Shown: piece after piece, positions 18,055 to 26,295 of the stretch
Layout: each line of letters begins with the position of its first letter
Numbering within the stretch: position 1 is the first letter of the stretch
From: Pseudolabrys sp.
GTDB lineage: Bacteria > Pseudomonadota > Alphaproteobacteria > Rhizobiales > Xanthobacteraceae
DNA length: 64,000 nt
Direction: 5' to 3'
NCBI GenBank assembly: GCA_026125895.1
Contig: JAHCKG010000004.1
Coordinates: 124,001-188,000 of the forward strand
Made by a program: the position numbers and the translations under genes
Notes under the pieces: generated by a model
Seen by the model: the letters and a program-made list of their open reading frames with translations, nothing else
Database searches by the model: none
Told to the model about the DNA's origin: nothing

Positions 18055-19056
18055 ATGAACAAACAAGTCCTCCTCACATCCCGCCCTTCCGGTATTCCGC
18101 AAGCCGAGAACTTCGCGCTGGCCGAGACCGCCATCCCCGAGCCCGGCGACAAGCAGTTCCTCGTGCGCAATGAATTCCTTTCGGTCGAGCCGGCGATGCG
18201 CGGCTGGGTCTCCGCCGTCGCCAATTATTCGACGCCGGTCGGCATCGGCGAGGTCATGCGCTCGTTCACCGCCGGCACCGTCATCAAGTCGCGCCATCCC
18301 GGTTTCGCCGAAGGCGACAAGGTGATGGGCATGCTCGGCTGGCAGGATTACGCGGTGTCGGACGGCTCGAACATCACGCGCAAAGTCAAGGAAACCGACC
18401 TCCCCTTGTCGCTGTCGCTCGGCGTGCTCGGCCTCAACGGCGTCACCGCCTATTTCGGCCTCATCGATCTCGGCTCACCGAAGCCAGGCGACACCGTGGT
18501 CGTTTCCACCGCCGCCGGGTCGGTCGGCTCCGCCGTCGGACAGATTGCCAAACTGATGGGCTGCCGCACGGTCGGCATCACCGGCGGCGCCGCCAAGGTC
18601 AAGCTGTGCACGAACGCCTTCGGCTATGACGCGGCCATCGACTACAAGTCCGGCGATCTCGATGCGGCGCTCAAAGCCGCTTGCCCGCGCGGCGTCGATG
18701 TCTATTTCGACAACACCGCCGGCGTGATCAGCGACACCGTCATCAGGCAGATCGCCATTGGCGCCCGCATCGTCATCTGCGGCACCGCGTCGATTGCGTC
18801 CTGGGACCCGCCGCCGATGGGCCCGCGCGTCGAACGCCACATCCTCACCAGGCGCGCGCGCATGAGCGGCCTGCTGATCTTCGACTACGCGCATCGCTAT
18901 GAGGAAGCCGTCGGCCGCCTCGCGCAATGGATCCGCGACGGCCAACTGAACTATCGCGAGGACATCGTCGACGGCATCGAGCACGCGCCCGGCGCCATCG
19001 CCGAACTCTATCGCGGCGAAAATCTCGGCAAGCGGCTGATCAGGCTCAAGGCCTGA
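18055..19056 (+). CDS. NADP-dependent MDR oxidoreductase (CurA / leukotriene B4 12-hydroxydehydrogenase type)
   Basis: About 333 aa from ATG 18055, which has an AGGAG sequence just upstream. The N-terminus (KQVLLTSRPSGIPQAENFAL) and the SVEPAMRGWVSAVANYSTPV segment are typical of zinc-free medium-chain reductases that reduce enone double bonds. The Rossmann region includes VVVSTAAGSVGSAVGQIAKL near residue 150, followed by RTVGITGG. No zinc ligands are present, as expected. It likely uses NADPH in the cytoplasm. Substrate unknown. It may be cotranscribed with hydA, although a palindrome lies between. Confidence 0.9.
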   Translation: MNKQVLLTSRPSGIPQAENFALAETAIPEPGDKQFLVRNEFLSVEPAMRGWVSAVANYSTPVGIGEVMRSFTAGTVIKSRHPGFAEGDKVMGMLGWQDYAVSDGSNITRKVKETDLPLSLSLGVLGLNGVTAYFGLIDLGSPKPGDTVVVSTAAGSVGSAVGQIAKLMGCRTVGITGGAAKVKLCTNAFGYDAAIDYKSGDLDAALKAACPRGVDVYFDNTAGVISDTVIRQIAIGARIVICGTASIASWDPPPMGPRVERHILTRRARMSGLLIFDYAHRYEEAVGRLAQWIRDGQLNYREDIVDGIEHAPGAIAELYRGENLGKRLIRLKA

Positions 19057-19359
19057 TCACGCCGGCGAAAGCTTGCGGTTGATGAAGCGCAGCAGCCGCG
19101 CCAGCGGCGCGCGCAGGAACGGCAGGTCGAGCGCCAGCAGCGCCAGGCCAAGCGGGATCATCCAGAAGCCGAGGATCGGCAGGAAGCCGACACATCCTCC
19201 GGCGATCAACGCCAGCGCCAACGGCACGCGCAGCCACACCGCGCCGGGCTTGCGGGCGCGATCGAGCGCGCCTGCCATCCAGCGCGGCAGATGCTTGTTT
19301 AGCGCGTCGAGCTGCCGGTCGAGGTCTTCCTTGGCCATTTCTTGTCCCTGATCTGCCAT
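19057..19359 (-). CDS. Small two-helix membrane protein, unknown function
   Basis: A 100-aa protein starting at ATG 19359 (a start at 19338 is also possible). An N-terminal acidic and amphipathic part is followed by VWLRVPLALALIAGGCVGFL and PILGFWMIPLGLALLALDLP, two closely spaced membrane helices, then a basic C-terminal tail. It is reminiscent of PGPGW-type or tryptophan-rich membrane proteins but I do not name a family. It converges with the MDR oxidoreductase gene (stops adjacent) and diverges from mntA. Confidence 0.7.
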   Translation of the reverse strand: MADQGQEMAKEDLDRQLDALNKHLPRWMAGALDRARKPGAVWLRVPLALALIAGGCVGFLPILGFWMIPLGLALLALDLPFLRAPLARLLRFINRKLSPA

Positions 19360-19434
19360 GACAGGCCCGAACCGGCGCTTTGGTTCCCGGGAGCTGTCTG
19401 GAACAAACAGCGGGTTCATGCTATGTTTCCGGCC

Positions 19435-19731
19435 ATGAAACGCGACGAGGTCATCGCCCGCCTGAAGGAAGCCGAGCCCGCTTTGCGCGCACGCGGCATT
19501 CGTCATGCCGCGGTGTTCGGTTCCGTCGCGCGCGGCGAGGAACGCCCGGACAGCGATATCGATATTTTGCTCGACTTCGAACCCGGGCATGAGGGCACGA
19601 TTTACCAGTATGTCGCCGTTCAGCAATTCGTTTCGAGCCTCTTTGAAGGCCCCGTCGATGTCATTGACCGAGCAGGGTTGAAGTCTTTCGCCCACAGCAG
19701 CTCGGACCGAGACTCGATCTATGCTTTCTGA
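19435..19731 (+). CDS. mntA: MntA-type nucleotidyltransferase antitoxin
   Basis: A 98-aa minimal nucleotidyltransferase. It carries the canonical GS-x10-DxD catalytic motif: Gly29-Ser30 in VFGSVARGEERPDSDIDILL and Asp41/Asp43. In studied systems MntA neutralises HepT by attaching AMP to a Tyr near its active site. The start chosen is ATG 19435; an ATG at 19423 is in frame and would add four residues. Its 3' end overlaps the next gene by 11 bases, the usual antitoxin-first layout of this toxin-antitoxin family. Confidence in family is high. Confidence 0.9.
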   Translation: MKRDEVIARLKEAEPALRARGIRHAAVFGSVARGEERPDSDIDILLDFEPGHEGTIYQYVAVQQFVSSLFEGPVDVIDRAGLKSFAHSSSDRDSIYAF

Positions 19732-20074
19732 AAAGCAACGCAATTACCTGCGGGACATTCTACATCATATCGATGCAGCCCAGCGCTTTACGCAAGGCTA
19801 TTCCTACGAAACATTTGTCAAAGACGAGCGCACCTTTCTCGCCGTGGTCCGTTGTTTCGAGATTATCTCAGAGGCATCTCGTCGTTTGCCTGATCCGTTC
19901 AAGACAGCGCACTCGGAAATCCAATGGCAGCAGATGGCCGCGGCCGGAAACGTTTATCGGCATGGCTACAGCGGCGTCACGCCGCTGCGGGTATGGGAAA
20001 CACTGAAAGAAGCGCTGCCTCCGCTGCGCGAGCTCGTCGAGGCAGAACTTGCATCCGGAAATAGCTCTCCCTGA
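19721..20074 (+). CDS. hepT: HepT-like HEPN (DUF86) toxin with variant active site
   Basis: A 117-aa all-helical HEPN protein. HEPN toxins of this type are ribonucleases with an RX4-6H motif. Here the conserved area reads AAAGNVYRHGYSGV, with Arg80 directly before His81 and GN (76-77) in place of the usual RN; this shifted form is seen in a subset of DUF86 proteins. The Tyr at 79 or 83 could be the AMPylation target. It overlaps mntA by 11 bases, so the two are translationally coupled. A bidirectional terminator follows. Codon use here is slightly less GC-rich than flanking genes, compatible with transfer. Confidence 0.87.
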   Translation: MLSEKQRNYLRDILHHIDAAQRFTQGYSYETFVKDERTFLAVVRCFEIISEASRRLPDPFKTAHSEIQWQQMAAAGNVYRHGYSGVTPLRVWETLKEALPPLRELVEAELASGNSSP

Positions 20075-20081
20075 GAGACAT

Positions 20082-20114
20082 AAAAAAATGCCCGGCCTTG
20101 CGGCCGGGCATTTT
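20082..20114. terminator. Bidirectional terminator between hepT and scoB
   Basis: An 11-bp stem AATGCCCGGCC-TTGC-GGCCGGGCATT is followed by TTTT on the plus strand and by a run of seven Ts on the minus strand (As at 20082-20088). It ends both convergent transcripts. Confidence 0.88.
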
Positions 20115-20137
20115 CGTATCGTCTCGAGGTGAAGCGC

Positions 20138-20806
20138 CTACTGCTTCACCTTGGCATCGACCTTGAAGCTTGCCTGCGTGTTCTTCTTGATCTCGTCGAC
20201 GCTCACGCCCGGCGCCAGTTCGATCAGCGTCATGCCGCCGTCGCCCTTCTTGTCGATGGTGAAAACGCCCAGATCCGTGATCACCATGTCGATGACGCGC
20301 GAGCCGGTCAGCGGCAGGTCGCACTTGTGCAAGAGCTTTGGCGACACGCTGCCGTCCTTGGCCTTGGCGACGTGCTCCATGATCACGACCACCTTCTTGA
20401 CGCCGGCGACGAGGTCCATGGCGCCGCCCATGCCCTTGACCATCTTGCCGGGGATCATCCAGTTGGCGAGATCGCCGTTCTCGGCGACCTGCATCGCCCC
20501 GAGCAGCGCCAGATCGATGTGTCCGCCGCGGATCATGGCAAAGCTATCGGCCGACGAGAAATAGCTCGTGGTCGGCAGTTCGGTGACGGTCTGTTTGCCG
20601 GCGTTGATCAGGTCCGGATCCTCATCACCCTCGAACGGGAACGGGCCGAAGCCGAGCATGCCGTTCTCGCTCTGCAACTGCACGGTCATGCCGTCGGGGA
20701 TGTAGTTCGAGACGAGCGTCGGAATGCCGATGCCGAGATTGACGTAAAAGCCGTCGCGCAGCTCCTTGGCGGCGCGCTCGGCCATTTGATCGCGGGTCCA
20801 CGGCAT
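20138..20806 (-). CDS. scoB: 3-oxoacid CoA-transferase subunit B
   Basis: A 222-aa beta subunit of a family I CoA-transferase (succinyl-CoA:3-ketoacid or 3-oxoadipate type). The catalytic Glu lies in [13 protein letters not shown] at about residue 47. Other typical segments are [16 protein letters not shown] near the start and [20 protein letters not shown]. It transfers CoA between acyl donors such as succinyl-CoA and acetoacetate or beta-ketoadipate. It overlaps scoA by one base, so the subunits are translationally coupled. Specificity between ScoAB and PcaIJ cannot be resolved by eye, but the sequence style favours ScoAB. Confidence 0.92.
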   Translation of the reverse strand: MPWTRDQMAERAAKELRDGFYVNLGIGIPTLVSNYIPDGMTVQLQSENGMLGFGPFPFEGDEDPDLINAGKQTVTELPTTSYFSSADSFAMIRGGHIDLALLGAMQVAENGDLANWMIPGKMVKGMGGAMDLVAGVKKVVVIMEHVAKAKDGSVSPKLLHKCDLPLTGSRVIDMVITDLGVFTIDKKGDGGMTLIELAPGVSVDEIKKNTQASFKVDAKVKQ

Positions 20807-21537
20807 TAGACTTCCTCCCCTGCACCGAACGCGCCGGCGGCGGGACGCTTGCGCGTCGTGCGCACCTCGATGCGCTTTTCGGCATTGGTCTTGATGATAC
20901 GTTGCACGAACACGCCCGGCGTATGGATCTCATCGCCATCGAGCTCGCCCGGTTCAACGAGGTGTTCGACCGAAGCGACGGTAATGCGGCCGGCGGTCGC
21001 CATCATCGGGTTGAAGTTGCGCGCGGTCTTGCGATAAACGAGGTTGCCCTCGGTGTCGCCCTTCCAGGCGTGCACCAGCGACAAGTCGGAGACCAGGCCG
21101 GTTTCGAGGATGTAACGCTCGCCGTTGAACACCTTCTCTTCCTTGCCCTTGGCGATCTCGGTGCCGACGCCGGTCTTGGTGTAGAAGCCGGCAATGCCGG
21201 CGCCGCCGGCGCGCATGCGCTCGGCGAGCGTGCCTTGCGGGTTGAATTCGATCTCCAGTTCGCCGGCGAGGTACTGCTGCGCGAACAGCTTGTTCTCGCC
21301 GACATAGGACGCGATCATTTTCTTGATCTGCCGGGTCTCGAGCAGCAGGCCGAGGCCGGCGCCGTCGATGCCGGCATTGTTCGACACGCAAGTGAGGTTC
21401 TTGACGCCGGTATCGCGCAGCGCCGCGATCAATTCCGACGGCATGCCGCAGAGGCCGAAGCCGCCGGCCATCACCATCATGCCGTCTTTGCAAATGCCGG
21501 CGAGCGCCGACTTCGCATCAGGATATACTTTCTTCAT
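20806..21537 (-). CDS. scoA: 3-oxoacid CoA-transferase subunit A
   Basis: A 243-aa alpha subunit. Family features include [20 protein letters not shown] with the GxGGF-like CoA loop, [20 protein letters not shown], and [14 protein letters not shown]. With ScoB it forms the active alpha-beta enzyme. Its tail after about residue 225 is rich in basic residues and extends slightly beyond shorter homologues. The gene starts the two-gene minus-strand operon. In the context of LigJ and aromatic genes in the window a role in beta-ketoadipate activation is conceivable, but acetoacetate metabolism is the default. Confidence 0.92.
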   Translation of the reverse strand: MKKVYPDAKSALAGICKDGMMVMAGGFGLCGMPSELIAALRDTGVKNLTCVSNNAGIDGAGLGLLLETRQIKKMIASYVGENKLFAQQYLAGELEIEFNPQGTLAERMRAGGAGIAGFYTKTGVGTEIAKGKEEKVFNGERYILETGLVSDLSLVHAWKGDTEGNLVYRKTARNFNPMMATAGRITVASVEHLVEPGELDGDEIHTPGVFVQRIIKTNAEKRIEVRTTRKRPAAGAFGAGEEV

Positions 21538-21685
21538 TCTGTCCCTGCCGTTTCACCCGGGTTCCGTGTTCTTGGCTGGCCCGTTTCTAGCCGGACTTTC
21601 GCGGAAGCGAAAGGTCATGCCGCGCCTGCGAGAAGCGGCGTTTCGGGGTGGCGAACCGGGCGTTCCGCCGCTCGCGGACGCGCTT

Positions 21686-22054
21686 CTAGCGCTGGGGCGT
21701 CACATCCGTCACCGGGTTGCGCGGCGGCGTGATGTCGGTGACCGGATTGCGCGGCGGGGTGATGTCGGTGACGGGATTGGCCGGACGGGCCGGCGCGGCC
21801 GGTGCCGCGGGCTTGGCCGGCGCGGCTGGCGCGGCGACCGGCGTCACCGGGGCGCCGAGCCGCGTCGGCAGCGGCAGACCGTGCGGATAATAGCTCCAGG
21901 CGATGAAGAATACGGCGAACAGGATGGCGGTCAGTCCGGCCGCCGTGGAGCGGCTCTGCCAGGACAGGAGATTGCCGATCAGGCTGGCGATGAACACGAA
22001 GAAGGCCAGGATGATGACATAGAGCCAGTTCACCTGGGCGAGATCGATCGGCAT
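21686..22054 (-). CDS. Two-helix membrane protein with tandem-repeat C-terminal tail
   Basis: A 122-aa protein from ATG 22054. Two hydrophobic segments (WLYVIILAFFVFIASLIGNL and AGLTAILFAVFFIAWSYYP) are followed by an Ala/Pro-rich linker and three 10-residue repeats of NPVTDITPPR, the last slightly altered to NPVTDVTPQR. The tail is probably a flexible, extended segment in the periplasm or cytoplasm. I know no family. It diverges from ridA. Confidence 0.7.
   Translation of the reverse strand: MPIDLAQVNWLYVIILAFFVFIASLIGNLLSWQSRSTAAGLTAILFAVFFIAWSYYPHGLPLPTRLGAPVTPVAAPAAPAKPAAPAAPARPANPVTDITPPRNPVTDITPPRNPVTDVTPQR
21689..21778. repeat. Three tandem 30-bp coding repeats
   Basis: Three nearly identical 30-bp units encode the NPVTDITPPR tail of the membrane protein. 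The units differ by only a few bases, so the number could vary between strains by replication slippage. Confidence 0.85.
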
Positions 22055-22193
22055 GGGTCGGTGTTCCAACGTTGTTCGGCGTTCAATCTAAGCCCCGCCG
22101 CGCGCGGCCGCCAGCCGCGGCCGCGGCGGCCGTCCGCGCAACTTATGCTATACGGTCTCGGCGGGTGCGGACTTCTACTACAGGGAGGCGACC

Positions 22194-22601
22194 ATGGCCG
22201 ACATCAAAATCATCAATCCGGAGGGGCTCGGCAAGCCGCTCGGGCAGTATTCGCATATGACGCGGGTCAAGGCGTCGGAATATCTGTTCATCGCCGGCCA
22301 GGTCGGCGTCGACAAAAACGGCAACGTCATCGGCGTTGACGATTTCGACGCCCAGTGCGTGCAGACTTTCGCCAACATCGAGACCGCACTGAAATCGGCC
22401 GGCGCCGGCTGGGGCAATATCGTGCAGTTCACCACCTATCTGGTGCACTCGCAGGACATCCCGAAATTCATGAAATACCGGCTGCGCGAATTTCCCAGGA
22501 TGTTCGCAAACGGCGCCTATCCGCCGAACACGCTGCTGATGATCGACCGGCTGGTGAAGGAAGAACTGCTGGTCGAGGTCCAGGCCACGGCAGCGATCTG
22601 A
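22194..22601 (+). CDS. RidA/YjgF/Rid family protein
   Basis: A 135-aa Rid-fold protein. Visible family signatures are YLFIAGQVGVDKNGNVIG near residue 32-50, QCVQTFANIETALKSAGAGW, and the C-terminal PPNTLLMIDRLVKEELLVEV. The usual catalytic Arg of true RidA (in a context like RxxV) is replaced here by the DRLVKEELLVEVQA tail without it at the expected place, so it may belong to a Rid2-Rid7 subgroup. A good GGGAGG ribosome site lies upstream. It may remove imines or act on acyl intermediates of the neighbouring catabolic genes. Convergent with the AtzH-like gene. Confidence 0.87.
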   Translation: MADIKIINPEGLGKPLGQYSHMTRVKASEYLFIAGQVGVDKNGNVIGVDDFDAQCVQTFANIETALKSAGAGWGNIVQFTTYLVHSQDIPKFMKYRLREFPRMFANGAYPPNTLLMIDRLVKEELLVEVQATAAI

Positions 22602-22612
22602 GCCCAGGTCAC

Positions 22613-22694
22613 TTGTCCCGGGCAACAACCCCGACGTTTATGAAGGTCCCGGTTCAGCAACGCGTCACTGCGTGCCGCATTCCGCCCGGGACAA
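22613..22694. repeat. TTGTCCCGGGC inverted repeat between convergent genes
   Basis: TTGTCCCGGGC at 22613-22623 pairs with GCCCGGGACAA at 22684-22694. The loop contains further short self-complementary stretches (CGCGTCACTGCGTG). It lies between the convergent ridA-like and AtzH-like genes and could end both transcripts. Confidence 0.7.
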
Positions 22695-22697
22695 GAA

Positions 22698-23090
22698 TCA
22701 GCTTTTCGGCGCGTCGATCAGGCTCACATGCGCGGCGACAACGCGCCAGCCTTCGGGGAATTTCACCCAGGTCTGCATCTGCCGGCCGATCTTGCCGGGC
22801 GCCGACGGCCGCTCGTAGAGCGTCGAGGCGGTGGCGAAATCGCGACCGTAGGTGGTGATCACGGTCTTCGACAGCGTGCGGCCCAGCGCCACCGGCGAAC
22901 GCGCGGCGCGGAACGCCCTGATCGCGGCATGGCCGTAGAGAATTTCGCCGGCGCCGTAGCGGATGGTGCGCGGGTCGTCGCGAAACAGTTCGTCGAGTTT
23001 CGCCACGTCGTTATTGACCAGCGCGGTCTCGTAGTCCTCGAACGCGCGCCGCACCTCGGCGACGACCTCGGGAATGTCGATGTCCGGCAT
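22698..23090 (-). CDS. AtzH-like / HpxZ (DUF3225) SnoaL-fold protein
   Basis: A 130-aa protein from ATG 23090. It shows the DUF3225 pattern: VRRAFEDYETALVNNDVAKL, ELFRDDPRTIRYGAGEILYG, and AIRAFRAARSP, with a C-terminal WRVVAAHVSLI. These are cystatin-like (NTF2/SnoaL) fold proteins found with amide hydrolases such as AtzE and with oxalurate catabolism. No amidase is adjacent here; the nearest amidase is at 33.5 kb. Frame stays open upstream, but the ATG fits the family N-terminus. Divergent from ligJ. Confidence 0.85.
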   Translation of the reverse strand: MPDIDIPEVVAEVRRAFEDYETALVNNDVAKLDELFRDDPRTIRYGAGEILYGHAAIRAFRAARSPVALGRTLSKTVITTYGRDFATASTLYERPSAPGKIGRQMQTWVKFPEGWRVVAAHVSLIDAPKS

Positions 23091-23197
23091 TCTGATTTCC
23101 CACCCGGCCGTGCCCATCCCGGGCACCGGCGGCGCCGACCCTACCACGACCCAGCGGTATCCCTGCCATTCGCACCGCAGACATGGACCCTCCGCCG

Positions 23198-23225
23198 TTG
23201 ACGATGTATGACCGGCCCGGATTAT
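23198..23225 (+). promoter_or_regulatory. Possible sigma70-type promoter for ligJ
   Basis: TTGACG at 23198-23203 and GATTAT at 23220-23225 with 16 bases between, about 50 bases before the ligJ start. Matches are moderate and position is sensible, but it is unproven. Confidence 0.35.
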
Positions 23226-23274
23226 CCGGACGCGGGCGCGGCCGGACGCGACCAGTCTCACGAGGAAACGAACC

Positions 23275-24306
23275 ATGATCATCGATTGCCACGGGCATTA
23301 CACCACCGCGCCCAAGCAGCTCCAGACCTTCCGCGACCAGCAGATCGCCGGCCTTAAGGACAAGTCGCAGCGCCCGACCTCGACCGATCTCGGCATCACC
23401 GACGACGAGATCCGCGAGAGCCTCGAGGGCGCGCAGCTCAAATTGCAGCGCGAGCGCGGCACCGACCTGACGATCTTCTCGCCGCGCGCATCCGCCATGG
23501 CGCACCATATCGGCGACGAAGCGGTGAGCGCGCAGTGGTCGCAGGTCTGCAACGACCTGATCTACCGGGTGTGCAAACTCTATCCGCAGAACTTCGTCGG
23601 CGTCTGCCAGTTGCCGCAGGTGCCGGGCGTCGCCCCGAAGAACTGCATCCCCGAACTCGAGCGCTGCGTGAAGGAGCTCGGCTTCGTCGGCCTCAACCTC
23701 AATCCCGATCCGTCGGGCGGCTGGTGGAAAGAGCCGCCGCTCACCGACAAGCACTGGTATCCGATCTACGAGAAGATGGTGGAGCTCGACGTGCCGGCGA
23801 TGGTGCATGTCTCGGCGTCGTGCAATCCGTGCTTCCACGCCACCGGCGCGCACTACATCAATGCCGACACCACGGCGTTCATGCAGCTCCTCACCGCCGA
23901 CCTGTTCAAGGATTTTCCGACGCTGAAATTCATCATCCCGCATGGCGGCGGCGCGGCGCCCTACCACTGGGGCCGCTATCGCGGTCTGGCGCAGGACATG
24001 AAGAAGCCGCCGCTCGCCGAGCATCTCCTGAAGAACGTGTTCTTCGACACCTGCGTCTATCACTATCCGGGCATCGAGCTGCTCACCAAGGTCATCCCGG
24101 TGGACAACATCCTGTTCGCCTCGGAGATGGTCGGCGCGGTGCGCGGCAAGGATCCCGAGACCGGCCATTTCTTCGACGACACCAAGCGCTACGTCGATCA
24201 GCTCACGGGCCTGAGCGCGGAGAACCGTACCAAGATATTCGAAGGCAATGCCCGCAAGGTGTTCGGCCGGCTCAATGCCGTGCTCAAGGACCGTGGCATC
24301 AACTAG
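23275..24306 (+). CDS. ligJ: 4-oxalomesaconate hydratase
   Basis: A 343-aa amidohydrolase-superfamily enzyme. In the protocatechuate 4,5-cleavage and gallate pathways LigJ hydrates 4-oxalomesaconate (or its enol) to 4-carboxy-4-hydroxy-2-oxoadipate. The match to known LigJ is strong: IIDCHGHYTTAPK at the N-terminus with metal ligands His6 and His8, DLTIFSPRASAMAHHIGD, VGLNLNPDPSGG, MVHVSASCN, FIIPHGGGAAPYHWGR and the catalytic Glu in NILFASEMVGAVRG. Length is as in family. LigI, LigK and LigAB are not in the window, so this pathway, if complete, is encoded elsewhere. A Pht5-like gene follows 12 bases later. Confidence 0.9.
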   Translation: MIIDCHGHYTTAPKQLQTFRDQQIAGLKDKSQRPTSTDLGITDDEIRESLEGAQLKLQRERGTDLTIFSPRASAMAHHIGDEAVSAQWSQVCNDLIYRVCKLYPQNFVGVCQLPQVPGVAPKNCIPELERCVKELGFVGLNLNPDPSGGWWKEPPLTDKHWYPIYEKMVELDVPAMVHVSASCNPCFHATGAHYINADTTAFMQLLTADLFKDFPTLKFIIPHGGGAAPYHWGRYRGLAQDMKKPPLAEHLLKNVFFDTCVYHYPGIELLTKVIPVDNILFASEMVGAVRGKDPETGHFFDDTKRYVDQLTGLSAENRTKIFEGNARKVFGRLNAVLKDRGIN

Positions 24307-24318
24307 TAAGATCAGCGC

Positions 24319-25218
24319 ATGACGGCCTATCCCGCCGCGGGCCCGGTTACGCTCGCCACCAACCTCGCCGATTATCCGGTCACCCGCGCCCTCAAATCGG
24401 GCGCGGTGAAGTCCGATCTGGTGAACTTCGACTTCTGCGGGCCGAAGATCGCCAATCAGGGCTTCAAGCCGATGGTGCGCGAGGGCAAGTTCGACGCCGG
24501 CGAACTCGCCATCGTCACCTTCCTGCAGGCCAAGGTCTACGGCAAGCCGCTGACCTTGCTGCCGGCGGTGGTGATGGCGCGCGGCCAGCATCACACCATC
24601 AGCTACAATGTCGCGCGCGGCCCTCTTGCTCCGAAAGACATCGAAGGCCAGCGCTTCGGCACCCGCTCCTATTCCGTGACCACCGGCGTCTGGGTGCGCG
24701 GCATCCTCAAGGACGAATACGGCGTCGACTCGGGCAAGGTGACGTGGTGCACCACCGACGACGGCCATCTCGCCGAATACAAAGACCCGGCCAATGTCGA
24801 GCGCCTGCCGGCCGGCTCCAATGTCGAGAAGATGCTGATCGAGGGCGAACTCGACGGCGCCATTCTCGGCGGCGACCTGCCCGACGAGCCGCGTGTCGCG
24901 CACCTGATCCCCGAGCCGCACAAGGCCGCGGAAGCCTGGGCGAAGAAGCACGGCATGGTGCCGATCAACCATTTGTTCGTGGTGCGCACCGACCTCGCGC
25001 GGCAGCGCCCGGACGTGGTGCGCGAGATCTTCCGCGTGCTCAAGGAGAGCAAGGCAGCGGGCGTGCCGACCGGCGGTATCGATCCGGTGCCGTTCGGCGT
25101 CGAGAACAATCGCAAGGCGCTCGAGACGGTGATCCGCTATTCATACGAGCAGAAGATCATCCCGCGCCTGTTTACGGTCGATGAACTGTTCGACGACGTC
25201 ACGCGCGATCTGGTGTGA
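24319..25218 (+). CDS. 4,5-dihydroxyphthalate decarboxylase-like (Pht5) / periplasmic-binding-fold protein
   Basis: A 299-aa protein lacking a signal peptide. It has the type 2 periplasmic-binding fold reused by Pht5-like decarboxylases: LATNLADYPVTRALKSGAVK at the N-terminus, GEFDAGELAIVTFLQA-like (here GKFDAGELAIVTFLQAKVYG), GQRFGTRSYSVTTGVWVRGI and the C-terminal VPFGVENNRKALETVIRYSY. Pht5 converts 4,5-dihydroxyphthalate to protocatechuate, which would feed the LigJ pathway. It starts 12 bases after ligJ, so the two are almost surely an operon. The catalytic function is inferred from homology; a non-enzymatic binding role is possible. Confidence 0.8.
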   Translation: MTAYPAAGPVTLATNLADYPVTRALKSGAVKSDLVNFDFCGPKIANQGFKPMVREGKFDAGELAIVTFLQAKVYGKPLTLLPAVVMARGQHHTISYNVARGPLAPKDIEGQRFGTRSYSVTTGVWVRGILKDEYGVDSGKVTWCTTDDGHLAEYKDPANVERLPAGSNVEKMLIEGELDGAILGGDLPDEPRVAHLIPEPHKAAEAWAKKHGMVPINHLFVVRTDLARQRPDVVREIFRVLKESKAAGVPTGGIDPVPFGVENNRKALETVIRYSYEQKIIPRLFTVDELFDDVTRDLV

Positions 25219-25372
25219 TTTTGCATTCGCCCGCGTAATGTCGCGCGATTTTGCCGCAAACTTGCGTCATGACGGCAGTCTCAACCCACCGCCGGAGGTA
25301 ACCTGCGGCCTCTGTCCGGCAGCCGACATAGTGACCTCTTTTTTTACACATTGTCCCAGCTAAATACCGCCG

Positions 25373-26164
25373 ATGCGCGTTAGCATCGAACGGCAATTGC
25401 CGGGGCAACTCAGCCCACCCCAGGGGCTTTCAGAATCGAGGGGCGTCTTGCCTGCAAATTCCTTTATCTCGGCACTCCGGGAATCCTCCCCAGAGATCGC
25501 CAATCGTTTGACTCGCGTCGAGATGCGCCACGGCGACTTGTTCGCTGAAGCAGGCGACGCGATTGACCGTGTGGTGTTTCCGACGGCGGGTATGATCTCG
25601 ATCGTCGCTCGTCTCGAAGACGGCGATGCCGTCGAGGCGGCGATGGTCGGACCGTCAGGCGCGCTCGGCATGGCCGCCCTGTTCGGCCCCGCCATCCACA
25701 TCAACACCGCGTTCTGCCAGATTCCCGGCGAAGCCTGTGCCCTGCCCATCGGCGTCTTCCAGAAGGCCGCCGACGCCAATCCCCGGCTTCGCGAACTCGC
25801 GCTGGCGCAGGAGCAATACATTCTGGCGCAGTCGCAGCAGGCCGCCGCCTGCAACGCCCGCCATCAATTGTCCGCCCGCATGGCGACATGGCTCTTGCGC
25901 GCAGCCGACGAGGTGGACACCGACGGGCTGCGGCTCACGCAGGAATATCTGGCGACCATGCTCGGCGTGCAGCGCACGAGCCTGTGCATGGCGGCCGGAC
26001 AATTTCAGGAGCGCAACCTGATCAATGTCAGGCGCGGCCGCATCAGTCTGCTCGATCGCGCCGCGCTCGAAAGTCAGGCCTGCGAATGCTACCGCCATTT
26101 GCGCACTCAGTATCGCCGGCTCAATCCAATGCAGGCCCCGCAGGTCCGCGCCGCCGTCGGTTAG
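25373..26164 (+). CDS. Crp/Fnr family transcriptional regulator
   Basis: A 263-aa regulator. The cyclic-nucleotide-type sensory domain spans about residues 30-150 and includes EAGDAIDRVVFPTAGMISIV and VEAAMVGPSGALGMAALFGP. A winged helix-turn-helix near the C-terminus contains LTQEYLATMLGVQRTSLCMA. There is no cluster of Cys residues as in FNR oxygen sensors, and the cAMP-binding residues of Crp are absent, so the signal is unknown. The layout is similar to the family common in Bradyrhizobium. It stands alone, followed by a 71-aa gene and another Crp-type gene. Confidence 0.9.
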   Translation: MRVSIERQLPGQLSPPQGLSESRGVLPANSFISALRESSPEIANRLTRVEMRHGDLFAEAGDAIDRVVFPTAGMISIVARLEDGDAVEAAMVGPSGALGMAALFGPAIHINTAFCQIPGEACALPIGVFQKAADANPRLRELALAQEQYILAQSQQAAACNARHQLSARMATWLLRAADEVDTDGLRLTQEYLATMLGVQRTSLCMAAGQFQERNLINVRRGRISLLDRAALESQACECYRHLRTQYRRLNPMQAPQVRAAVG

Positions 26165-26295
26165 GCCGGCCGCATTTCGCGGGTCGGCCGGCGGCGCGGC
26201 CGCGCTGACCGTCCGGAACCGTTCGCTATCAAGATCATTCTCTTGCCGAAGCGAGGCGTTGCACATCGCCGCGCCGCGATGAGGGTTGTCATTCG

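Noticed and set aside
19360-19743. N-terminal extension of the small membrane protein
   Set aside because: It overlaps mntA and hepT on the opposite strand and looks like their shadow.
21689-21778. CRISPR-like repeat array
   Set aside because: Only three adjacent 30-bp units without spacers, inside a coding region; it is a protein tandem repeat.
23011-24972. Minus-strand open frame of 653 codons
   Set aside because: It is the antisense of ligJ and the Pht5-like gene and begins inside them.
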